Assembly: GCA_024688365.1 (NCBI GenBank)
Contig: JAILEG010000003.1
Coordinates: 1-38,768 of the forward strand
Source of the DNA: Prevotella sp.
GTDB lineage: Bacteria > Bacteroidota > Bacteroidia > Bacteroidales > Bacteroidaceae
Direction: 5' to 3'
Length of the DNA stretch: 38,768 nucleotides
Positions 8,040 through 16,718 of the stretch are shown piece after piece. The first letter of the stretch is position 1; each line of letters begins with the position of its first letter. A program made the position numbers and the translations under genes. The notes beneath the pieces were generated by a model, which saw nothing but the letters and a program-made list of their open reading frames with translations, searched no databases and had not been told where the DNA came from.

Positions 8040-10355
8040 TTATCTTACTATGTATTTCTTACCGTCATGGATATAAATGCCACGCTGAGATGGCTTCTCA
8101 CTAAGACGAGTGCCCGAGAGGGTGTACCATGCGCTGTCGGCAGTCCGTCCTGAGACCGTTGTCTTGCCTATTCCCGTAATGACTGACGTGCCATTGAGGA
8201 AGACGGAGGCACCTTTCACGTCAATGCCTGGCTGGCCGGTACCCGGATACTGCGCACTGCCGCCATTGTTCACAATCACCTTGGCCGTCTCATAGCCTGC
8301 GGGCAGCCTGAACTTATACCATCCATCCTTCCCAAAGCCTGAGACCGTGCTGTCAAAAGTCATTGCTGAGCCAGGCCATTTTGCATAATCGCCCTTGTCA
8401 TTATAGACATAGAGGTTGACCGTACTCCAGTTGTTGGGGTTGTTATAGAACACATAGACTCCATCCGTGGGAAAACTTGTGGTTGCGGCTGGAGCCTGTC
8501 CCCCGCTGTGTACTGTCGCCGAAGAACCATTCCAGTCATACCACACGTCAGAGGTCACACCTGTAATATCGCCACTCTGCGCTCCGCCACTCTGCCCGTC
8601 ATTGATGATGAAGTTGAGCGTCTCAAGGTCAAAATTGGCCTCATAGACTCCGTCACCATCTGAGTCGGTCATCTGAGAGCCTGGCCAGGCACCATTCACC
8701 TTGGTGTCAGTGGCTGTCCACACATAGAGACTGGGAGCGTTGCCTGTTGAGGTTACCTTGACGGTGATGCCCTTTGCCGCAGGATCCTTCTTGATGTACC
8801 TGGCTGACCCGGTGCTTTCCTCACCCTTATCGTTCTTTGCGCCCCACTTGACAACAATCTCAGAACCGACAGCCATGCCCTGACCGATTTCAAAAGAGGC
8901 TGTGCCCGTGAAACTCGTCTTGCTTCCCGTGCCCACCTGATACCAGGCGCTGGCGGTCTTGTCATTCGCCGTGGCAGTCACGGTCAGCGTCTCAGTCTTG
9001 AAGGAAGTGCCCGTCATAGGCGACAGCGTCACCTGTGCCTTGTCATCGGGGACGGCATTATAGAGAACGGCGATACCCGTGTTGTCAGTCTGTCCGCTGA
9101 TGGTAGACGCTGTAATGGTCCACTGGTTGCCACTCACCTGGTCAGTATAGGTGCCCGGAGTGGCATAGCTGCCGCCATTGGCTATGGTCACTTGACCGCT
9201 ACCGCCGAAGTTAACGACAATCGCACCTCCTCCTTTACGGGTGATGGAGGCTACGCTGCCATTTGCGGTGTAGTATTCCGCCTTTCCATTCATGGCATTG
9301 TGGAACTTGTTGACCTCTGCCACACATTTTGAAGTGAAATGCGTAGAACCCTTAACACCTGCCTGCGCCTGTGAGCCACGGCCCGACGGACGTGAGAAAT
9401 AAAGGGCAGGAATCTGATTGTGGCTCGCAGCGACAGCATAGGCACGGTCGACCACAGCCTGGCTGACACCGTCTGAAGCACCGCCATCATTGCAATAGGT
9501 ATCATGGCTCTCACCCCAGTAGACGACCTTATTCGTATTGAAGCGGGGAGCATAGTTGCCGTTGCCGTAAGGTGAGGCCTGCCCGTTCCGCGCACTGCCC
9601 AGGACATTATTGGTGCCGTAGGGACTGTCGGTGACACTCATGTACTGCATATACTCCGGGAGAAGCCTGCCGTCATCACCGCCCGTGTTGTCAAGTATCT
9701 CTCCGTAGTTATACATGGACTTGTCCAAGGCCTGTGCCCAGAACTGGTCGCCCTCTGAAGGCAGCCCAATATGCTTGGCGGCATCCCACCGGCAGCCGTC
9801 CACACCGATGCTTTTCAGTTCCTGTATATAGGTCTTGAACTTGGAATAGACACGCTGGTCTTCCGTTTTGAGATCCTTCATGCCTATCTCTCCATGCGTT
9901 ACCTGCCAGCGGTCATTCCAGTTGGAAACCCATCCGAGCGTATGATAGAGGTCAGTATTCTTCCAATAGTCGGCTACCCACTGGAGTGAACCGTCAGTAT
10001 GGTTGGCGACAATGTCGACGATGACCTTCAGCCCCCTGGCATGCGCAGCCTCACAGAGGGCCTTCAGCTGCTCTTTCGTTCCAAGCGTATTCGGCCCTAT
10101 CTCCGTGTCACGAGGCCGATAGAGGGTGTTCCAGCTCGTAACCCCTGTATAGTTCGACTGTGCCGGTGAAGTCTGCACGGCTGTGAATCCTGCTGCAAGG
10201 ATGTTGTCAAGCTCGGCCTGAATATCAGTATACTTCCAGTCGAAACAGTGGAGAATATTTCCTTCCTGGATAGAGGGTGCCTGTCCCCATGTACCCACCT
10301 GCCATCCGAAGGCAAGCAGGAGACTCATCAATACGGTTCTGTAGGTTTTCTTCAT
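8040..10355 (-). CDS. Secreted GH13 alpha-amylase (AmyE-like) with two CBM26-like modules
   Basis: Hydrolyses internal alpha-1,4 bonds of starch outside the cytoplasm. About 771 aa from the ATG at 10355; the frame extends to a TTG at 10364, but the signal peptide begins MKKTYRT. The GH13 barrel shows DIVANHTD (region I), GCRWDAAKH with nucleophile Asp191, YGEIL with acid Glu219, and GESHD with Asp285. The DAAKH wording resembles GH13 subfamily 28 (Bacillus subtilis AmyE), a group that also carries CBM26. After the barrel come a beta domain, an Ig-like domain (TLSPMTG..., about 440-525) and two CBM26-like modules (about 530-620 and 630-725), each with a WPGS motif. The tail WYTLSGTR...GIYIHDGKKYIVR matches the other secreted proteins. 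It starts 20 bases after the upstream amylase stop, so the two are co-transcribed. Confidence 0.92.
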   Translation of the reverse strand: MKKTYRTVLMSLLLAFGWQVGTWGQAPSIQEGNILHCFDWKYTDIQAELDNILAAGFTAVQTSPAQSNYTGVTSWNTLYRPRDTEIGPNTLGTKEQLKALCEAAHARGLKVIVDIVANHTDGSLQWVADYWKNTDLYHTLGWVSNWNDRWQVTHGEIGMKDLKTEDQRVYSKFKTYIQELKSIGVDGCRWDAAKHIGLPSEGDQFWAQALDKSMYNYGEILDNTGGDDGRLLPEYMQYMSVTDSPYGTNNVLGSARNGQASPYGNGNYAPRFNTNKVVYWGESHDTYCNDGGASDGVSQAVVDRAYAVAASHNQIPALYFSRPSGRGSQAQAGVKGSTHFTSKCVAEVNKFHNAMNGKAEYYTANGSVASITRKGGGAIVVNFGGSGQVTIANGGSYATPGTYTDQVSGNQWTITASTISGQTDNTGIAVLYNAVPDDKAQVTLSPMTGTSFKTETLTVTATANDKTASAWYQVGTGSKTSFTGTASFEIGQGMAVGSEIVVKWGAKNDKGEESTGSARYIKKDPAAKGITVKVTSTGNAPSLYVWTATDTKVNGAWPGSQMTDSDGDGVYEANFDLETLNFIINDGQSGGAQSGDITGVTSDVWYDWNGSSATVHSGGQAPAATTSFPTDGVYVFYNNPNNWSTVNLYVYNDKGDYAKWPGSAMTFDSTVSGFGKDGWYKFRLPAGYETAKVIVNNGGSAQYPGTGQPGIDVKGASVFLNGTSVITGIGKTTVSGRTADSAWYTLSGTRLSEKPSQRGIYIHDGKKYIVR

Positions 10356-10375
10356 AACTGCCAATGTTGTTTTAA

Positions 10376-13300
10376 TTATTTCGTTGCGTATTTTTTGCCA
10401 TTGATGATATAGATTCCTGCTGGAAGTGAGTGCAGGGCCGTCTCAATGGAGTTGACGGTTGCAATGAGCTGTCCTCTGAGATTGTAGACGCGCATGGGGA
10501 CTGCATCCGACACTGACGGAAGATGCTCTATGCCTGTCGTTGCGCCATGACTGTTGTAATAGCCACCATCTGCAAAGCTGAGGTCGGCTGTCTGCTTGCC
10601 CGAACCATTGCTGAAGATTATCATTGGCTTTGCCGCAAAGGTGGCAGTACCGTCATACGTCCATTCCCAGATGTCATAACCCTCGGCCGACTTGCGCCCT
10701 GTGGGGCTGCAGACCACCCCTGGCCAGCTGCCGCCTGTATAATTATGGGAGGTGTCATCAGCATCCCACACCCAGGCATAGACGCTTCCCCAGCTTCCGT
10801 CGTTGACGAAGTAGGCATGTGGTCTGTCCGCAGCAGAGGCTGGCGACTTCGTGTAAGTAGCTGTCTTCACACATGTAACCTTGCCGTCCTTGAGGGCACC
10901 GACCTTCAATGTCGTCGTTGCAGCAAAGGTAAACTCCCTGCTTCCCGCAAAGGACGCACTGCCTGCTGTCGGCTCGCTGCCGTCAGTCGTATAGACACCT
11001 GTGGCATTTTTCACTGTAGCCGTGACTGTCATGCTGTTCCCGAAACTGGCAGAGCCTTGCGAGAGAATTACGCTGACGGCTTCAGGATCGGCACTCACCT
11101 CATGATTCCACACATTATCTATATAGTAACCGTGGTTCCTGTATTCCAGGTCTTTGCTCTGCTCGCCATCAGGAAGGAAGATGACCTTCGATGGCATAGC
11201 TGTCTCAGAGCCTGTATAAGTCCATTTGTAGATATTCCTGCCCGTTGTGCTCATGCCCATATACTCCATGTCGGGCTTCCTGTTCCAATCACCGCCAGTG
11301 TAGTTGGCTGTCTCCGTCCATACCCATATTCCTACGCGCTTGGCCGAAGTCTCATAGAACACTGATGTCTCATCTGCGGTGACGGCCGGAGTATAGGTTC
11401 CTACCTTCTTGAAGGTAACGCTGCCGGTCGTCTCCTCACCACCCTCAGAGGGTGTTGCGCCCCAGTTAACGGTGTAAGTGGTGCCTGCCGGATCACCTGC
11501 ACCGATGGTGAACGAAGCCTGACCGTCCACACTGACCCTGCTGCCCCCATTGACCTGATACCAGCCACGGGAAGCTTTGGTGAGAGAGACTTTCACCTCC
11601 TGTGATTCAGAGGTGAATGTACCACCATTAGGGCTGAACGTCATGCCAGTCTGCGCCACAGCTGCAGCCTCAACCCAGCTGGTGCCTGGGTCAGTGGCAA
11701 GGCTGCTGTTGTCAGCCGGAGCAGGTGTGGCAGCATAGAGGAACGGACCGTCCTCACCTATCTTGCCAGGACCATTCAGTACATAGACACGGGCATTGCC
11801 CTGATTGCCAGGACTTGAGACGGTAAGCGTTCCGCCACTGACGGTCTTTGTATCGCCCGTAACGCAGTCAACATAAGTGCCGTCAGGGATACCTGTGAAT
11901 GTTGCACCACCATTCATGCAGACCAGCGCATAGGAGTCAACACCTCCTGCCTTGTAAGCCTTCTTCCATGCAAAACCTCCCTGGGCAGAACATCCCTCTG
12001 TGGAATACTGCCCCTTGCGCAATGCCGGAACAGCCTGGCGGATGCGGTTCAGACGTTCCAGATGCTTGGAAAGAGGGTGGTTCAGCGTCTTGGCAACCTG
12101 CCCATCGGCAGTGAACTGCCCGAAGTCAGTGGTCGTGACGGTACCCTCCAGATTCTGACCGAAGTAGGCACGACCTGTTGCAGAGAGGGGTCCGTTAGGC
12201 CCTTTGTCAATGGGTGCGCCCTTCATGAACTCAACCTCAGAGCCATAGTAGATACAAGGAATACCACGGAAGAGGAACATCCACGTCATATTCTCCGCCC
12301 ATTGGTCAGTGCCTCCCGCGAAACGGATTCCGTCATTGGGCTGAGGGCTGTAGTCGTGGGAGTCGACATAGACAACATTCCACGTAGCATCGTTGTAGTA
12401 CTGGTCGCCACTCGTTGCCATGCCATAGGCTGAGCCGGCATTGGTGAAGTTGTAATGGACGGGGAAGTCTATCACATTGAAACCGCTTGCCTTGGAGTAA
12501 TCCGGAGCATGGTAAGCCCCGTTGACAAGTATGGCATTGTCAGATGTCGGCTGGCTGTTTGCTTCCTGCAGACAGAGGGTCATGTTGCCAAGTGGCTCCG
12601 CACCTTCCTTGACCACCTGGTTGTCCCACCATGAGGCATCATCATTCCACTGTCCGAGGACAGATGCGTCTGAGGCCCATGTATAATAATAAGGTGAGAG
12701 GTTCGGCTGGTCACGATAGGTAACGCCGCCGAAGCGTGCGCAGACCTCACCGAACATGTAGAAAGGTGCCGAACCCAACCCTGCACCCTGACGTGCAGCA
12801 GCATATTCCTTGCCCAACTGGGTGAACTGGGGAATAAACGACTTATTGAGCGTCAGGCGGGCCATATGCCCGGAAGTGTCGATACGGAATCCATCGACCC
12901 CGAGCTTGATAAACTCACCATAGCATTTCACGAGATATGCCGACACTGCCGGATTCTCTGTATTGAGGTCAACGCAGTCGCCGGCAATCTGTCCCCACCA
13001 GCGGCTGGGCTCGTCCCAGTTCCAGGCATTGGCTACATGATGCCAGTAGTTATGCTTGTCGTGGTTCTGACCATCCGTATTCTTCATCAGAGCCAGACGG
13101 GTCTGGTACTGCGTCTTCTCATTATCAAGGTAGTCAGCAGGCAGGACATCATAGTTGGGCAGCATGCAATAGTCCAGATTGCCCTGTGTGGCAATGTTAG
13201 TATCACGTGTGAACTCCTTCATGAGATGCTCCTCACCGAAGTTTCCCGTGTGATTGAGCACAATGTCGAGGATAACCTTGATGCCTTTGGCATGGGCCGC

Positions 13301-13741
13301 ATCAATAAGTGTCTTGAAGTCTACATCCTTATCCGAGCCTTGATCAGTCCGACTGAGGTAACGGCAGTCCACTCTTGAGAAGTCCATTGCATGATAACCA
13401 TGATAATCGTAGCCCGATGCGTTCTGCACCACTGGTGTGATCCAGATGGCGGTGAATCCCAATGCCTTGATATAGTCGAGTTTCTCGATGATACCGGCGA
13501 AGTCACCACGCCAGCAGGGATCCTTGCCAGCAATCTGCTCCTTCTGATTGTCCCAGCACAGGACGTTATTTGCCGGATCACCATCATAGAAACGGGTGGT
13601 CATGAGGAAATAGATTGACTCATCACGGAAGTCTGTACGGTTGGCTACGAACGTGCTGCCGTTATCAGCATTGATGCCTGCAGAAGTGCCAAATAGCATA
13701 GCACAACTTAAAAGCGTACTTTTAAGTAGAGTTTTAATCAT
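10376..13741 (-). CDS. Secreted multidomain GH13 alpha-amylase with CBM26-like modules
   Basis: First gene of the starch operon, 1121 aa with a signal peptide (about 1-25). The GH13 barrel (about 38-560) shows ILDIVLNH (region I), GFRIDTSGH with nucleophile Asp288, FGEV with acid Glu332, and DSHD with Asp463. A C-terminal beta domain ends near 660. It is followed by an Ig-like domain (about 690-790), a CBM26-like module (about 795-890), a chitobiase-C-terminal-like segment with YTTDGSEPT (about 895-965), a second CBM26-like module containing SWPG and IIFSNGSGKQT (about 970-1070), and the tail VYNLRG...GIYIINGKKYATK. It differs from the second amylase in barrel sequence, so the pair is not a recent duplication; the substrates may be complementary (starch versus maltodextrin or branched glucan), which is inference. 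A good promoter precedes it. Confidence 0.92.
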   Translation of the reverse strand: MIKTLLKSTLLSCAMLFGTSAGINADNGSTFVANRTDFRDESIYFLMTTRFYDGDPANNVLCWDNQKEQIAGKDPCWRGDFAGIIEKLDYIKALGFTAIWITPVVQNASGYDYHGYHAMDFSRVDCRYLSRTDQGSDKDVDFKTLIDAAHAKGIKVILDIVLNHTGNFGEEHLMKEFTRDTNIATQGNLDYCMLPNYDVLPADYLDNEKTQYQTRLALMKNTDGQNHDKHNYWHHVANAWNWDEPSRWWGQIAGDCVDLNTENPAVSAYLVKCYGEFIKLGVDGFRIDTSGHMARLTLNKSFIPQFTQLGKEYAAARQGAGLGSAPFYMFGEVCARFGGVTYRDQPNLSPYYYTWASDASVLGQWNDDASWWDNQVVKEGAEPLGNMTLCLQEANSQPTSDNAILVNGAYHAPDYSKASGFNVIDFPVHYNFTNAGSAYGMATSGDQYYNDATWNVVYVDSHDYSPQPNDGIRFAGGTDQWAENMTWMFLFRGIPCIYYGSEVEFMKGAPIDKGPNGPLSATGRAYFGQNLEGTVTTTDFGQFTADGQVAKTLNHPLSKHLERLNRIRQAVPALRKGQYSTEGCSAQGGFAWKKAYKAGGVDSYALVCMNGGATFTGIPDGTYVDCVTGDTKTVSGGTLTVSSPGNQGNARVYVLNGPGKIGEDGPFLYAATPAPADNSSLATDPGTSWVEAAAVAQTGMTFSPNGGTFTSESQEVKVSLTKASRGWYQVNGGSRVSVDGQASFTIGAGDPAGTTYTVNWGATPSEGGEETTGSVTFKKVGTYTPAVTADETSVFYETSAKRVGIWVWTETANYTGGDWNRKPDMEYMGMSTTGRNIYKWTYTGSETAMPSKVIFLPDGEQSKDLEYRNHGYYIDNVWNHEVSADPEAVSVILSQGSASFGNSMTVTATVKNATGVYTTDGSEPTAGSASFAGSREFTFAATTTLKVGALKDGKVTCVKTATYTKSPASAADRPHAYFVNDGSWGSVYAWVWDADDTSHNYTGGSWPGVVCSPTGRKSAEGYDIWEWTYDGTATFAAKPMIIFSNGSGKQTADLSFADGGYYNSHGATTGIEHLPSVSDAVPMRVYNLRGQLIATVNSIETALHSLPAGIYIINGKKYATK

Positions 13742-13794
13742 GTCGTTATTATCGTAATAGTTAGTAAAACCTGTCAGTTATAAGGTATTGGTCA

Positions 13795-13824
13795 CAAAGG
13801 TAAGACCAATTGAAAGGAATCAAA
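13795..13824 (-). promoter_or_regulatory. Promoter of the starch operon
   Basis: On the minus strand TACCTTTG (13795-13802) lies 18 bases downstream of TTTG (13821-13824), matching the Bacteroidales -7/-33 arrangement. The leader would be about 45 nt. No regulator gene lies next to the operon. Confidence 0.65.
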
Positions 13825-13886
13825 AGGTTTTAAAAGAAAAATAAAAGCAGAAAGTGTGAAAACGATTGCACAGGCTGGCTTCAGTC

Positions 13887-15608
13887 CTACAGCTCCAGCG
13901 GACAGTCGAAAGTCATGCGCTCACCCGTCACGGGATGCGTAAGTTCCAGGTGCCCGGCATGGAGCCAAAGGCGGTCAGCACGGTTCCCATAGAGAGCGTC
14001 ACCAAGGATTGGGGTACCCAAACCGTCAGGATGGGCACAATGGACACGCAGCTGGTGGGTACGGCCCGTCAGCGGACGAAGTTCCAGTCTCACCGCCTTC
14101 TGTCTGCCAGCACCATAAGCCACGCAGCCTATGACATGATACTCGGTCACGGCAGGCTTGCCGCCCACAGGGTCAACCAACTGCCGTGGGCGGTCATCAG
14201 CATCAGGACGCAGAGGCAGCTCTATGCGGCCTTCGGCTGGGAGATGCCTGTCAAGGAAACTGAGGGGAAGCAGGGCAACGTACTCCTTCCTGACCTCCCA
14301 GGCTGCGAACTGCGCCTGAAGCGACTTATGGACAGCCGGTGTGCGAGCCACAACAAGAAGCCCGCTTGTGTCCATATCCAGCCGATGAACCATCAGCGGC
14401 TCACCACTGCCAGCCCACCGCGTCCTCAGCAGACTGTAGACGGAGGGACGGTCGCTCCTTCCTGGCACGGAGAGCAGCCCTGGCGGCTTGCTGACAACGG
14501 CAAGATATGCGTCCTCATAGATAACCTCCAGCATAGCCTTCTTACCGGGCGGGACACTCCTGACCGCGCCCTTCTCACCTGCCGCCTCCGTTTCCAGCCC
14601 CTGCATCATCCACGTGAGGATGGGTCTGCACTTCCCGTTGCAGGCTGGGTAGAAGTTGCCATGCTGCCGTATCTCGGCCTTTGGCGACGGTCCCCACCAG
14701 AACATCGCCATACTTACAGGTTTGTAACCATGCCGGAAAGCATATTGAAGCAGTTTCGGCTCACAACATTCTCCTGCGCCAGATGGCGGAAGGAGTGCTG
14801 CGGACGTACCATCCACCCCTGACTGTGAGGAGAAGGTGGCCCCCACATGGGCAACACGACTGCGGGCCGGACTGTTGGCAAGATAGTAGTCACGGAAAAT
14901 GTCGAGCAGGCTTTTCCGCTCTCCACGGGCATTGAGCAGCGAGAACTGGGAGAAAAGCCACCGCTGCAGTCGGTCAGACTTCAGTTTCCGCTCCCGCTTC
15001 CAGCCTGCAATCCTGTCCTCATAGCCTTGCAATATCCGCCGTGCGGCATCCACCTTCCCGGCACATGCCACCTTCACCCGGTGCAGTTCAGCCTTCAGGA
15101 ACTGGCTCTGCCTTGTCATCTCTTCGCGTTCCTGCTCGGAGATGAAGGCTTCCCGCCGCCGCTGATCACGCAGCAGCTTGGCAGCCTGCATGACGGTACG
15201 CCGCTGTCCTATCGCCAACTCGGCCTCCTTGCTGACAGCCGTCAGCCGTTCCCGAGCCTTCCTGTATGCCTCCGATGTCTTCAGCCGTGCTATCTGAAGG
15301 TTCAGCTGCGTTATCTCAGCCTCATGTGTCTTGAAATATCCAACGGGCTGCAGATAGTCAAATACTGCCGGGACGAAATCCTCCGTCCCGTCCTCCATCT
15401 GCCCCGAGTAGGCTTGCAGATACCCCATCTGTCCGCCACGTTCCACGATCAGCACGCCATACATCTTCCCCTCAGCCGGCCTTGCAGGCAACTCAGCCTG
15501 CAAAGCAGCCACGGCAGACAGGGACAGGGCATCGGGCTCGTAGTCAAACGGGCTGTTGAAACGGAACGGACGCTGCACGCCGTCAGCTTTAAGCGGATGG
15601 AACTTCAT
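13887..15608 (-). CDS. RluA-family RNA pseudouridine synthase with long N-terminal extension
   Basis: Probably isomerises uridine to pseudouridine in rRNA or tRNA. About 573 aa from the ATG at 15608. The C-terminal ~215 residues are a canonical RluA/RsuA-type catalytic domain: YLAVVSKPPGLLSVPG, HRLDMDTSGLLVVA with the catalytic Asp at about 411, GRTHQLRVHCAH, then GDALYG. The first ~350 residues are not catalytic. They hold a charged, probably coiled-coil stretch (about 120-220) and a region containing GECCEPKLLQYA and a CNGKC motif. Such long forms occur in Bacteroidetes, but the extension's role is unclear to me. The start at 15608 is only four bases after a -7 box, so the mRNA may be leaderless; the in-frame codon at 15635 lies upstream of that box and is excluded. 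Confidence 0.88.
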   Translation of the reverse strand: MKFHPLKADGVQRPFRFNSPFDYEPDALSLSAVAALQAELPARPAEGKMYGVLIVERGGQMGYLQAYSGQMEDGTEDFVPAVFDYLQPVGYFKTHEAEITQLNLQIARLKTSEAYRKARERLTAVSKEAELAIGQRRTVMQAAKLLRDQRRREAFISEQEREEMTRQSQFLKAELHRVKVACAGKVDAARRILQGYEDRIAGWKRERKLKSDRLQRWLFSQFSLLNARGERKSLLDIFRDYYLANSPARSRVAHVGATFSSQSGVDGTSAALLPPSGAGECCEPKLLQYAFRHGYKPVSMAMFWWGPSPKAEIRQHGNFYPACNGKCRPILTWMMQGLETEAAGEKGAVRSVPPGKKAMLEVIYEDAYLAVVSKPPGLLSVPGRSDRPSVYSLLRTRWAGSGEPLMVHRLDMDTSGLLVVARTPAVHKSLQAQFAAWEVRKEYVALLPLSFLDRHLPAEGRIELPLRPDADDRPRQLVDPVGGKPAVTEYHVIGCVAYGAGRQKAVRLELRPLTGRTHQLRVHCAHPDGLGTPILGDALYGNRADRLWLHAGHLELTHPVTGERMTFDCPLEL

Positions 15609-15612
15609 GATG

Positions 15613-15620
15613 CAAAGGTA
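15613..15620 (-). promoter_or_regulatory. -7 box directly before the pseudouridine synthase ATG
   Basis: TACCTTTG on the minus strand ends four bases before the ATG (15606-15608). The transcript would begin at or next to the start codon. Confidence 0.55.
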
Positions 15621-15718
15621 CGAAAAAGATGGCACGTGGACGGACTGTCTTGTGGACGACTTATGGACCGATGCTGAAAAAAAAAGACCATACCCAGCCT
15701 ATTCTGACCAAAAAAGCG

Positions 15719-15726
15719 TAATTTTG
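15719..15726 (+). promoter_or_regulatory. -7 box directly before the patatin gene ATG
   Basis: TAATTTTG matches TAnnTTTG and ends five bases before the ATG at 15732. It diverges from the box at 15613-15620, with 98 bases between the two. Confidence 0.55.
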
Positions 15727-15731
15727 CCACT

Positions 15732-16718
15732 ATGAAGAAGAGAGTTATCCTGTTCGTCCTGCTTGCCTGCATCATGTGCCCGCTGTCAGCACAACGGCCG
15801 AAAGTGGGATTGGTGTTAGGCGGAGGCGGTGCGAAAGGGGCCGCAGAGGTAGGTGTGCTGAAGGAGATTGAGCGTTCGGGCATCCCGATTGACTATATAG
15901 CCGGGACGAGCATCGGATCCATCGTGGGTGGACTGTATGCCCTTGGCTACCGTGCTGCCGACCTTGACACGCTCTTCCGCTCACAAGACTGGCTGGCACT
16001 GCTTGCCGACCGTGACACCACGCTCGCCGGACGCATCATAAAGGAGGAGGATGGCGTGACCTACCTCTTTGGATTCCCTGTGCGCAGGAAGCCCGATGCC
16101 AGACACGGCAAGACCTTCGGCCTGCTGCATGGCGACCACGTTTACCACTTCCTGGACTCTCTCGTCAGCCATTCGCCCGTGAAACAGGATGCCGGAAGAC
16201 GGCAGACTCCTTTCGCCTGCGTGGCCTTCGACATAAGGCACCGCAATGAGGCCATACTCGACACTGGCAACATGGCACGCAACCTGCGCGCCAGCATGGC
16301 CATACCCGGGGCTTTCAAGCCCGTGAAAAACGGCATGATGATGCTCGTTGACGGGGGAATGATCAACAACCTGCCCGTTGACGTGGTGCGCAGGATGGGA
16401 GCTGACATCGTGATTGCCATTGACCTGACCCAGCACAAGCACGATGACTACCGCTCACCTTTCGCCTTTCTGAAGGGAATGGGGGGCATACTGGACTGGC
16501 TGGCGGAACGCCCGGATATAAAAAGATATAATGAGAACCGCACGCAGGCCGACATCTATATCAACCCTGACTTAGGCAGCTATGGTGTGACCGACTTCAA
16601 GCCTGCCGCCATAGCCGATATGATACAGATAGGACAACAGACAGGCGAAGCCTTCCGGAACAAGCTGGAGGAGCTGCGGGTCAGTCTTCTCCGGCACGGG
16701 GACCGCACCCAGCCTTGA
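15732..16718 (+). CDS. Patatin-like phospholipase family protein, probably exported
   Basis: Predicted lipid acyl hydrolase with a Ser-Asp dyad. 328 aa. The N-terminus is a signal peptide (MKKRVILFVLLACIMCPLSAQ). The oxyanion glycine loop GGGGAKG follows at about 30-36, the nucleophile elbow GTSIG with Ser60, and the DGG motif with Asp207. It ends soon after the patatin domain, unlike longer Bacteroidetes relatives that carry a C-terminal outer-membrane barrel. It probably acts in the periplasm, by inference from the signal peptide. No later Met would keep the signal peptide, so the start so close to the -7 box appears genuine. Its 3' end overlaps the convergent ADP-ribosylglycohydrolase gene by 38 bases. 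Confidence 0.9.
   Translation: MKKRVILFVLLACIMCPLSAQRPKVGLVLGGGGAKGAAEVGVLKEIERSGIPIDYIAGTSIGSIVGGLYALGYRAADLDTLFRSQDWLALLADRDTTLAGRIIKEEDGVTYLFGFPVRRKPDARHGKTFGLLHGDHVYHFLDSLVSHSPVKQDAGRRQTPFACVAFDIRHRNEAILDTGNMARNLRASMAIPGAFKPVKNGMMMLVDGGMINNLPVDVVRRMGADIVIAIDLTQHKHDDYRSPFAFLKGMGGILDWLAERPDIKRYNENRTQADIYINPDLGSYGVTDFKPAAIADMIQIGQQTGEAFRNKLEELRVSLLRHGDRTQP

Noticed and set aside
13866..15677. Long plus-strand frames (13866-14822 and 14847-15677) opposite the pseudouridine synthase
   Set aside because: No domain, no start context, and high-GC third-position bias of the true gene explains the open frames.
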